In this document: piece by piece, positions 1 through 5,007 of the stretch | Layout: every line of letters begins with the position of its first letter | How positions within the stretch are numbered: the first letter of the stretch is position 1 | Assembly: GCA_902765655.1 (NCBI GenBank) | Contig: CACXAK010000098.1 | Span: 1 to 5,007 of the forward strand | Direction of reading: 5' to 3' | DNA: 5,007 nt | From: an uncultured bacterium | GTDB taxonomy: Bacteria > Cyanobacteriota > Vampirovibrionia > Gastranaerophilales > Gastranaerophilaceae | The notes under the pieces: model-generated | What the model was told of the DNA's origin: nothing | The model's input: only the letters and a program-made list of their open reading frames with translations | Databases searched by the model: none | Made by a program: the position numbers and the translations under genes

Positions 1-189
1 TGAATGTGCTTTATCTGCAACTTTGTCCGCCAAACCTACAGTTAACCCGAATGCTAAAATAAGACCGATTATCTGTCCAAATACGGGGAATAACATGTAC
101 AATATAAATTTATCAATATTTGAAAAATATATTTTAAGACCATCAAAAATAACAAACCAGATGCTGTTTTTAATCTTTTCTTTCGCCAT
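1..189 (-). CDS. Predicted membrane protein, N-terminal fragment (runs off left edge)
   Basis: An open frame reads leftward from an ATG at 187-189 to the window edge without a stop, giving 63 residues that begin MAKEKIKNSIW. A good ribosome site (AAGGAGG on the minus strand, 194-200) lies 4 nt before this ATG and decides the start. The first ~8 residues are basic. A hydrophobic and aromatic stretch follows, then a strongly hydrophobic segment at about residues 29-54 (FILYMLFPVFGQIIGLILAF and on) that looks like a membrane span. The fragment ends in a charged, soluble-looking stretch (ADKVADKAHS). I do not recognise a family: an integral membrane protein is supported, the function is not. It is transcribed divergently from the PHP gene. 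The opposite-strand open frame over the same bases has no ribosome site and a less protein-like composition. Confidence 0.72.
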   Translation of the reverse strand, partial: MAKEKIKNSIWFVIFDGLKIYFSNIDKFILYMLFPVFGQIIGLILAFGLTVGLADKVADKAHS

Positions 190-200
190 GCATCCTCCTT

Positions 201-220
201 TATAATATAATTTTATTATA
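201..220. promoter_or_regulatory. Back-to-back TATAAT elements in divergent intergenic region
   Basis: The 53-bp gap between two divergent starts contains TATAAT on the plus strand (201-206) and TATAAT on the minus strand (215-220), forming an inverted repeat with an 8-bp A+T spacer. Each is placed so that it could serve as the -10 box of the gene it points toward. No convincing TTGACA-like -35 box lies 16-18 bp upstream of either. In sequence this A+T-rich, such boxes arise easily by chance, so this is a candidate divergent promoter only. Confidence 0.3.
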
Positions 221-242
221 AATAGAGGTAAATTGAAATAAT

Positions 243-878
243 ATGGCAACGAATTATAAAGAACTTATTGCAAATTTTACAAAAAGTGATTATGAGAATA
301 ACCTTGTTAATCTGCATATTCATACTACATATTCAGATGGGAATGGTGAATACAGAGATATTGTTACTCAGGCAAAAGAAAAAGGGTATAAAAATATAGC
401 AATAACTGATCATAATACTGTTCAGGGGCATATTGATAATTCTGATTTGTCCGGGTTTGTAATTCCGGCAGTTGAATTTGATGTTTGGTATAAATATGTA
501 TTTTTGCATCTTATAGCTTACGGACTTGATGTAAATGCGCTTTGTATGCAAAAGTTTTACGCAAAGAATAAGGCAGAAACAGAAAAAGACATTATAAGAA
601 TTTTACCCAAACGTAACATTAAAGAGCTTATTTTTTCGATTCACAATGCCGGAGGAATTGCTGTAATTGCACATCCTGCCTGTTGCTGGGCTTTGAATAT
701 GGAAAAATTTATAAAAGATTTAAAAGATCTTGGTCTAGACGGTATAGAAATACATTATCCGTATCCAAGATGGCGCAAGTATATGAAATTTGTACCTGTT
801 GAGGAATTAGAACAAATTGCTGATAAATACGGACTTATTAAAACAGGCGGAACCGATTTGCACGACACCCTCCTCTAA
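243..878 (+). CDS. Compact PHP-domain metal-dependent phosphoesterase
   Basis: This 211-residue protein has the full set of expected PHP metal ligands in order: HxH at 25/27 followed by D32 (LHIHTTYSDG), H57 (ITDHNT), E78 (PAVEFD), H89 (LHLIAYG), H144 (IAHPA), and D205/H207 (GGTDLH). PHP proteins bind two or three metal ions and hydrolyse phosphoester bonds. Relatives of this stand-alone type include the YciV/RNase AM group and histidinol-phosphatase-like enzymes; the substrate here cannot be read from the sequence. Only about 50 residues separate HLIAYG from AHP, shorter than I recall for YciV-type proteins, so a helical insertion appears reduced. The chain ends four residues after the last ligand. 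An in-frame TGA at 234-236, two codons before the ATG, fixes the start. The nearest ribosome site, AGAGG at 224-228, sits 14 nt away, which suggests modest translation. It is probably cytoplasmic, with no signal peptide or membrane span. Confidence 0.88.
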   Translation: MATNYKELIANFTKSDYENNLVNLHIHTTYSDGNGEYRDIVTQAKEKGYKNIAITDHNTVQGHIDNSDLSGFVIPAVEFDVWYKYVFLHLIAYGLDVNALCMQKFYAKNKAETEKDIIRILPKRNIKELIFSIHNAGGIAVIAHPACCWALNMEKFIKDLKDLGLDGIEIHYPYPRWRKYMKFVPVEELEQIADKYGLIKTGGTDLHDTLL

Positions 879-880
879 TG

Positions 881-897
881 TTGATAATAATTATCAA
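881..897. promoter_or_regulatory. Perfect 8-1-8 dyad matching the Fur-box 7-1-7 pattern
   Basis: TTGATAATAATTATCAA is a perfect inverted repeat of 8-bp arms around one central base. Its inner 15 bases (882-896) match the classical 7-1-7 Fur-box pattern TGATAATnATTATCA exactly. It begins 2 bp after the PHP stop codon and overlaps the stop codon of the convergent 129-aa gene (894-896). That is an odd place for an operator, since both neighbours end here. No thymine run follows on either strand and the stem is nearly all A/T, so it makes a poor intrinsic terminator. The sequence match is certain; binding by Fur is inference. Confidence 0.4.
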
Positions 898-1283
898 AGC
901 AGTTGGTTAAATTCTTGGACTTTTTCTTCCAGAGTTCTTTGTCCTTTTGGAGGTGTATTTTTCCCAATCAGTTTGTCATAAATATCGTTAGCAGAAATTT
1001 CTTTTATCTTCTCAGATAAAAAATCTCCGATTTTTTTAAAATTGCCATTTTTGTTAAATAGCAGCAAATGAGTCCGCGAGGGAATATATTCATTTGATTG
1101 TAAATCCAAATTCGCAGGAATTTCACGGACATACAAATCTTCTCCCATCATATGAAGTTTTTTTGTTAAATTCAGAATTTCAATGTTATTAACTACTTCT
1201 TCCATTGTTTTTTGGCACATATCAGGATCAATTTTTAGTGCTGTAAAATTTTGTCGAAAATTTGATTTTTGTGAAATTTCCAT
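894..1283 (-). CDS. Hypothetical protein, 129 aa, lineage-type orphan
   Basis: The start ATG at 1281-1283 is preceded by AAAAGGAG on the minus strand at a proper distance, so I believe this is a real gene. The 129-residue product has no signal peptide or membrane span and is rich in Lys, Asn, Glu and Ile. The N-terminus (MEISQKSNFRQNFTALKI) looks like a short, possibly disordered leader. Residues ~22-50 and ~80-107 look mostly helical and amphipathic, and the C-terminus (TLEEKVQEFNQLL) is a predicted helix. I do not recognise a domain or catalytic motif. From memory, small proteins of Gastranaerophilales often start with a short 'NFxALK'-like stretch, which hints at a lineage-restricted family; this is unverified. 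It lies 69 bp downstream of the TerC-like gene on the same strand and could be co-transcribed with it. Its 3' end converges on the PHP gene 15 bp away. Confidence 0.68.
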   Translation of the reverse strand: MEISQKSNFRQNFTALKIDPDMCQKTMEEVVNNIEILNLTKKLHMMGEDLYVREIPANLDLQSNEYIPSRTHLLLFNKNGNFKKIGDFLSEKIKEISANDIYDKLIGKNTPPKGQRTLEEKVQEFNQLL

Positions 1284-1352
1284 AAAAACTCCTTTTGTTT
1301 ATGCTTTTAATTAAAACGTAAAAAGAAATTTTTTTGCGGAATTTTATAAATA

Positions 1353-2393
1353 TTATCCTGAATGTTTTTTATTATGGATAATGGATGAAATAAGTGATGC
1401 AACAATAAATACAAGCCCAATTAAACCTGTGATTACTTCGGGTACTTCTTTAACCGTTGTAATAAGCATTATTATTGCCAAAGCCCCAATTGCCCAGTGA
1501 GCACCGTGTTCTAAATATCTGAATTTTGCAAGTGTTTTGGTTTCAACTATAAGCAACGTCAATGAACGGACAAACATTGCACCGATACCAAGGCCAATGG
1601 CTATTATTATTACATCATTACTCAATGCAAATGCCCCTAAAACACCATCTAATGAGAAAGATGCATCAATTAGTTCGAGGTATAAGAAACTTACAAAGCC
1701 GGTGCATGCAACTGCATTTGTTGCGCATTTTGCCATTCTTTCCTGATCGTGTTTCTCAAGAAAATGGGAAATCCCGTCAATTGCAAGATAGGTTATTATG
1801 CCGGTAATTCCCGCAATTAAGACAGAAACTTTTTGTTCGTCAGGAATAAAATTATTCAAAATAATTAACACAATCAAAGATATAACTATTTCGATTCCAC
1901 GTATTCTGTCAAGATATGATATTGGAGCTTCAATGCAGCTAATCCAGTGAACATCTTTTTCGTGATTGAAAAAGTAGTTTAAAAACAGCATTATTAAGAA
2001 TATTCCGCCAAATGTTACTATCGGGGCGTGTGAAAGTTCAAGGTAGTGCGCATATTTCATTGAATCCGTTATTGCAATATTTGTTACAGTTAAAATATCA
2101 AGATGTGCAAAAATTGAAACGACTAAAATCGGGAACAAAAAACGCATACCAAATACAGCAATAGCAATACCCCATGTCAAAAATCTTTTTTGCCATATTT
2201 TTGACATGTGCTCAAGCTTCATTGCGTTAACAACGGCGTTATCAAATGATAAGCTAATTTCAAGAATTGCTAAAATTCCTGCAATAAATACAGCCATCAA
2301 TCCGCTGCCGGGTTTTACATGTTCACCCCAAAAGTAAGCTCCGCAAATCCCGCAAACAGTTACTATTATTGAATCAATAAAATATTTAATCAT
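1353..2393 (-). CDS. DUF475 / TerC-superfamily integral membrane protein
   Basis: The 346-residue protein is hydrophobic throughout, with about eight to ten likely membrane spans (roughly 4-22, 31-55, 72-96, 122-142, 167-184, 188-208, 227-250, 260-282, 298-315, 318-340). It carries the two acidic signatures of the TerC superfamily, EISLSFDNA at 45-53 and ELIDASFSLDGV at 240-251, one in each half, as expected from an internal duplication. The full length and arrangement match DUF475. TerC relatives (Alx, MeeF/MeeY) are linked to manganese export and to metal loading of exported enzymes, and others sit in tellurite-resistance loci. By analogy this is probably a divalent-cation transporter of the inner membrane, but substrate and direction are inference. 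AGAGG on the minus strand just before the ATG supports the start. No terD-like gene lies nearby, and the 67-bp upstream gap is too short for a yybP-ykoY manganese riboswitch. Confidence 0.86.
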   Translation of the reverse strand: MIKYFIDSIIVTVCGICGAYFWGEHVKPGSGLMAVFIAGILAILEISLSFDNAVVNAMKLEHMSKIWQKRFLTWGIAIAVFGMRFLFPILVVSIFAHLDILTVTNIAITDSMKYAHYLELSHAPIVTFGGIFLIMLFLNYFFNHEKDVHWISCIEAPISYLDRIRGIEIVISLIVLIILNNFIPDEQKVSVLIAGITGIITYLAIDGISHFLEKHDQERMAKCATNAVACTGFVSFLYLELIDASFSLDGVLGAFALSNDVIIIAIGLGIGAMFVRSLTLLIVETKTLAKFRYLEHGAHWAIGALAIIMLITTVKEVPEVITGLIGLVFIVASLISSIIHNKKHSG

Positions 2394-2422
2394 ACTTCCT
2401 CTTCTTATTTAGGCATAGTTAA

Positions 2423-2442
2423 GGCGGGATTGCTTTCCCGCC
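2423..2442 (-). terminator. G+C-rich hairpin after the exported-protein gene (terminator or attenuator)
   Basis: Read on the minus strand, GGCGGGA-AAGCAA-TCCCGCC forms a perfect 7-bp stem with a 6-nt loop, extendable by weak pairs. It stands out sharply from the A+T-rich surroundings and lies 18 bp after the stop codon of the exported-protein gene. It is followed by TTAACT, only a poor thymine tract, so termination may be partial. It also sits 29 bp before the start of the TerC-like gene and could act as a 5' leader hairpin for read-through transcripts. Confidence 0.6.
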
Positions 2443-2460
2443 CTATAAACTTTATAACAA

Positions 2461-2880
2461 TTATTTGTTAATATCACTTGAACTTGGTACATAATATTGG
2501 AATGTATCAGGTCCGTTTTCAGGGAATACTAACAAAAACGGTTGGTTTTGTCTGATAATCCCATTGCCGCCCTTATAGTAAGCTGCAAATTCTTTTTTTA
2601 TAGGAACTTGTTCTTCTTGGAAGTTCACAAATGCAATTGGTGTAAATGCAAATGAACCATCTTGAGTTTGTGCAACTTTACCTGCAACCTGATAGCCCTG
2701 GAAAAGCATTACATCATAATCAAGACGTGTATTAGCGTTCATCTGAACGTGTAAAATTTGCGGGGGATTAGTAGTGTTAAAGTCTTCCAATGCAGAGACC
2801 TGAACTGTTTTTGCCTGGACTGCTCCTGCTGTTGTAAATGCAAGAACCAAACCAACTACTGCACTTAATAATTTTTTCAT
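2461..2880 (-). CDS. Small exported protein of unknown function
   Basis: The 139-residue product begins with a clear Sec signal peptide: a basic start (MKK), a hydrophobic core (LLSAVVGLVLAFTTAGA) and a probable signal peptidase I site after VQA at residue 23. There is no lipobox cysteine. The mature ~116 residues contain no cysteine and alternate polar and hydrophobic residues in a beta-rich manner (for example DYDVMLFQGYQVAGKVAQ and QPFLLVFPENGPDTFQYYVP), so a small periplasmic or surface beta-domain is likely. I do not recognise a named family. I recall longer exported proteins of Gastranaerophilales with an 'xALEDFNTxNPP ... LFxGYxxxGKV'-like layout, but cannot check this. AAAGGAG 9 nt before the ATG supports the start. 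A strong promoter candidate lies in the 94-bp gap upstream, so it is probably transcribed apart from uvrA, and a hairpin follows its stop. Confidence 0.8.
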   Translation of the reverse strand: MKKLLSAVVGLVLAFTTAGAVQAKTVQVSALEDFNTTNPPQILHVQMNANTRLDYDVMLFQGYQVAGKVAQTQDGSFAFTPIAFVNFQEEQVPIKKEFAAYYKGGNGIIRQNQPFLLVFPENGPDTFQYYVPSSSDINK

Positions 2881-2915
2881 TTTATATTACTCCTTTACTT
2901 TATTTTATTTATTTT

Positions 2916-2937
2916 TTGAGAATATGTAAATCCTCAA
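2916..2937 (-). promoter_or_regulatory. Imperfect inverted repeat just downstream of the -10 box
   Basis: On the plus strand TTGAGAAT (2916-2923) and ATCCTCAA (2930-2937) form 8-bp arms with one mismatch and a 6-bp spacer. The repeat begins about 5 bp beyond the -10 box of the exported-protein promoter, so it covers the expected transcription start and early leader. That position suits a repressor operator or a 5' leader hairpin. No known operator family is recognised. Confidence 0.35.
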
Positions 2938-2941
2938 GGAT

Positions 2942-2970
2942 ATATTAGCAGAATTTTTTAAAATTGGCAA
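2942..2970 (-). promoter_or_regulatory. Sigma-70-type promoter for the exported-protein gene
   Basis: On the minus strand a -35 box TTGCCA (2965-2970) and a -10 box TAATAT (2942-2947) are separated by exactly 17 bp. Each box differs from consensus at few positions, and the predicted start near 2935 gives a leader of about 55 nt to the ATG at 2880. The -35 box lies 4 bp beyond the uvrA stop codon, so this promoter fills the gap between the two genes. I see no G+C-rich terminator for uvrA before it, so uvrA transcripts may read through. Confidence 0.62.
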
Positions 2971-2974
2971 GATA

Positions 2975-5007
2975 TTACTCTTTATTCAAATATTTTTTTA
3001 AATATTTTCCTGTATATGATTGCTTACACTCCATTATATCTTTTGGAGTCCCTTCTGCGACAATATTCCCACCTTCTACTCCGCCTTCGGGACCTAAATC
3101 AATGATATGGTCTGCTATTTTTATTAAATCAAGATTGTGTTCAATCATCAGTATTGTATTCCCCTGATCTGCAAGAGCGTGAAGAATCTTCGCGAGTTTG
3201 TCTAAATCATACCAATGTAAACCGACAGATGGTTCATCAAGTAAATAAAGCGTTTTACCTGTTGAACGCTTGTTAAGTTCAGATGCTAGCTTAATTCTTT
3301 GAGCTTCCCCGCCTGAAAGGGTAGTTGAACTTTGACCTAATTTCATATAATCAAGGCCTACATCATTAAGTGTTTGCAGTTTTCTCTGAATTGATGGGAT
3401 ATTTTCAAAAAATTCCAGCGCTTCTTTTATACTCATATCAAGGACATCAGAAATAGTTTTCCCTTTGTATTTTACTTCGAGTGTTTCTCTGTTATAGCGT
3501 TTACCTTTGCAGACATCACATTTTACATAAACATCTGATAAAAAGTTCATTTCAATTTTGACAAGCCCATCCCCTTTGCATGCTTCACATCTGCCGCCTT
3601 TTACGTTGAAACTAAACCTGCCGGGTTTATACCCGCGTACTTTTGCCTCATTTGTTTTAGCATACAAATCACGTATGTGCGAAAATACATCAGTATAAGT
3701 CGCCGGATTTGAACGCGGAGTTCTTCCTATTGGTGATTGGTCAATATTGATTACTTTATCTATGTTTTCAAAACCAAGTATATCGTCAATTCCCTGCGGT
3801 TTTGGTTTATTTCGTCTGAGTTTATGAATAGCAAATTCGTATAATAAATCCTGCATTAAAGAGGATTTGCCGCTGCCTGAAACCCCTGTTAATACAACAA
3901 TTTTACCAAGCGGAATATTTACATTAATATTTTTTAAATTGTTTAAATGTGCATTTTTAATTTGCAGATAATTCCCATTCCCTTCTCTTAGTTTTTTAGG
4001 GACGGGTATTTCTTTTTCGCCGCTAAGGTATTTACCTGTAATTGAATTTTTAGCTGCAATAATATTTTCTACAGATCCTTGCGCAATAATTTTTCCTCCT
4101 GCGGCGCCTGCTTTGGGTCCTATGTCTACAATATAATCGGCATTTCTTATTGTGTCTTCGTCATGTTCAACTACAATCAATGTATTCCCCAAATTTCTTA
4201 ATTTAAACAGTGTTTTAATAAGCATATCGTTATCTCTTTGGTGCAGACCGATTGACGGTTCATCCAGAACATACAAAACACCGCTTAAGCCGCTGCCAAT
4301 TTGAGATGCAAGCCGTATTCTTTGAGCTTCTCCGCCTGATAATGACCCTGCCATTCTGGCGAGGTTTAGGTAGTGCAGACCAACGTCAATAAGGAATTTT
4401 AGTCGTGCTCTTATTTCATCAAGTATTTGTTTTGCAATTTTTAATTGATGTTCTGACAGATCTAAATACAGATCTGTTATAAATTTAAATTCATCATCTA
4501 TTGATAATGTTGTAAATTCATAAATATTCAAATTCTTAATTTTGACAGCAAGAGGAAATGGCTTTAATCTTGCGCCGTGGCATTCCGGACAAGGTTTTGC
4601 AACCATAAACGGTTCAATCTCTTCTCTCCAGTACTCGCCATTTGTATCGTTATATCTTTTTTCTAAAAATGGAATTACTCCGACAAACGGAATATTTCGT
4701 GTCACATACCTGCTTGTGCCAAAATCTTTAATTCTCATTTTTATCGGTTCATCAGAACCATATAAAATAATATCTTTATGCTTTTGCGGAAGCTTTTCAA
4801 ACGGTTTGTCCATATCAATGTTGTATGCTTCGCAAACGGAAGACAGCATATCTTTATAATATGTTGTCGCCGGTCTGTCCCAGGCATAGATGGCATTATC
4901 GTTAATTGATTTTGTTTTATCAGGTACTACAAGGTCTGGATCTATTATAAAATCCGCACCAAGCCCGCCGCATCGTTCGCAAGCCCCGTATGGAGCGTTA
5001 AACGAAA
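2975..5007 (-). CDS. uvrA: UvrA, excinuclease ABC subunit A (5' end outside window)
   Basis: UvrA is the damage-sensing ABC-type ATPase of bacterial nucleotide excision repair; it dimerises, loads UvrB on lesions and then leaves. The frame is open to the right edge, giving 676 C-terminal residues of a protein usually near 940. The methionine at 4847-4849 is internal: the frame upstream continues with typical UvrA sequence (FNAPYGACERCGGLG, DPDLVVPD). Visible in order are a CxxC of the first zinc module (4970-4981), CPEC followed by HGAR (4580-4591), the first ABC signature LSGGEAQ (4322-4342) with LDEPSIGLH, the second Walker A GVSGSGKS (3863-3886), the IDQSPIGRTPRSNPATY block, the zinc module CEAC (3578-3589) and CDVC (3509-3520), and the second signature LSGGEAQ (3299-3319) with LDEPSVGLHWYD. 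The first Walker A lies off the window. All visible ATPase and zinc residues are intact, so I expect a functional protein. An SOS (LexA) box, if present, would be upstream and cannot be seen. Confidence 0.97.
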   Translation of the reverse strand, partial: SFNAPYGACERCGGLGADFIIDPDLVVPDKTKSINDNAIYAWDRPATTYYKDMLSSVCEAYNIDMDKPFEKLPQKHKDIILYGSDEPIKMRIKDFGTSRYVTRNIPFVGVIPFLEKRYNDTNGEYWREEIEPFMVAKPCPECHGARLKPFPLAVKIKNLNIYEFTTLSIDDEFKFITDLYLDLSEHQLKIAKQILDEIRARLKFLIDVGLHYLNLARMAGSLSGGEAQRIRLASQIGSGLSGVLYVLDEPSIGLHQRDNDMLIKTLFKLRNLGNTLIVVEHDEDTIRNADYIVDIGPKAGAAGGKIIAQGSVENIIAAKNSITGKYLSGEKEIPVPKKLREGNGNYLQIKNAHLNNLKNINVNIPLGKIVVLTGVSGSGKSSLMQDLLYEFAIHKLRRNKPKPQGIDDILGFENIDKVINIDQSPIGRTPRSNPATYTDVFSHIRDLYAKTNEAKVRGYKPGRFSFNVKGGRCEACKGDGLVKIEMNFLSDVYVKCDVCKGKRYNRETLEVKYKGKTISDVLDMSIKEALEFFENIPSIQRKLQTLNDVGLDYMKLGQSSTTLSGGEAQRIKLASELNKRSTGKTLYLLDEPSVGLHWYDLDKLAKILHALADQGNTILMIEHNLDLIKIADHIIDLGPEGGVEGGNIVAEGTPKDIMECKQSYTGKYLKKYLNKE

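Noticed and set aside
23..205. Plus-strand 60-aa open frame at the left edge
   Set aside because: It overlaps the better-supported minus-strand membrane protein, has no ribosome site, and runs across that gene's start region.
868..873. AGGAGG on the minus strand beside the dyad, as the ribosome site of a gene antisense to PHP
   Set aside because: The following GTG frame stops within about 35 codons inside the PHP coding region and has no protein-like features; the match is a by-product of Thr-Leu-Leu codons.
878..910. ATG overlapping the PHP stop (TAATG) with a 10-codon frame
   Set aside because: It is too short, lacks a ribosome site and consists mostly of the dyad sequence.
1305..1316. 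Perfect palindrome TTTTAATTAAAA upstream of the 129-aa gene
   Set aside because: It is low-complexity A+T sequence, common by chance here, with no supporting promoter geometry.
1326..1344. Weak stem followed by CTTTTT after the TerC-like gene, as an intrinsic terminator
   Set aside because: The stem is only five A-T pairs with a 9-nt loop, which would not be stable; such patterns are expected in A+T-rich DNA.
2394..2460. Manganese (yybP-ykoY) riboswitch ahead of the TerC-like gene
   Set aside because: The 67-bp gap is too short for the aptamer and contains only the simple G+C-rich hairpin and the ribosome site.
2952..2965. AATTTTTTAAAATT as a terminator for uvrA
   Set aside because: It is all A/T with a 2-nt loop and falls in the spacer of the next gene's promoter, so it is not a credible terminator.
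4847..4849. A possible UvrA start at this methionine, giving a 624-residue protein
   Set aside because: The frame stays open to the window edge and the upstream 52 codons encode conserved UvrA sequence including a zinc-module CxxC, so the methionine is internal.
1..5007. CRISPR array, tRNA or rRNA gene, insertion sequence, attachment site, or defence/toxin-antitoxin module
   Set aside because: Reading both strands showed no spaced direct repeats, cloverleaf-like segments, transposase or recombinase motifs, or paired small toxin-antitoxin genes; nearly all the length is explained by the genes listed.

Overview
The window is AT-rich, roughly one third G+C by eye. It has compact bacterial gene spacing and purine-rich Shine-Dalgarno sequences (AAGGAGG, AAAGGAG types) before most starts. 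The only firmly named gene is uvrA. A classical Ala-x-Ala-type signal peptide and the style of the small orphan proteins fit a low-GC, gut-type, Gram-negative-like bacterium. The N-terminal 'NFxALKI' stretch and the compact PHP protein remind me of Vampirovibrionia/Gastranaerophilales (non-photosynthetic Cyanobacteria), but that placement is recall, not proof.

Layout. At the left edge (1-189, minus) is the N-terminal part of a membrane protein. A 53-bp divergent intergenic region separates it from the only plus-strand gene, a compact PHP-domain phosphoesterase (243-878). That gene converges on a minus-strand orphan of 129 aa (894-1283). Their 15-bp junction carries a perfect dyad that matches the textbook 7-1-7 Fur-box pattern. 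Continuing rightward, all on the minus strand, are a DUF475/TerC-superfamily membrane protein (1353-2393), a small exported protein of unknown function (2461-2880), and the C-terminal part of UvrA (2975 to the right edge, start outside the window). In transcription order the minus-strand cluster is uvrA, exported protein, TerC-like protein, 129-aa orphan.

The four minus-strand genes are spaced by 67-94 bp, so they are probably not one tight operon. The gap after uvrA holds a good sigma-70-type promoter (TTGCCA, 17 bp, TAATAT) for the exported protein, with an inverted repeat just downstream of it. The gap after the exported protein holds a G+C-rich hairpin that probably ends or attenuates transcription before the TerC-like gene. 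I see no common pathway linking the genes: DNA repair, probable metal-ion transport, a PHP hydrolase and lineage-type unknowns.

I looked for CRISPR arrays, tRNAs, insertion sequences, large repeats, riboswitches and defence or toxin-antitoxin modules and found none. The window reads as an ordinary chromosomal housekeeping region. The observations most worth a second look are small regulatory dyads and three little-characterised proteins, not a new system.
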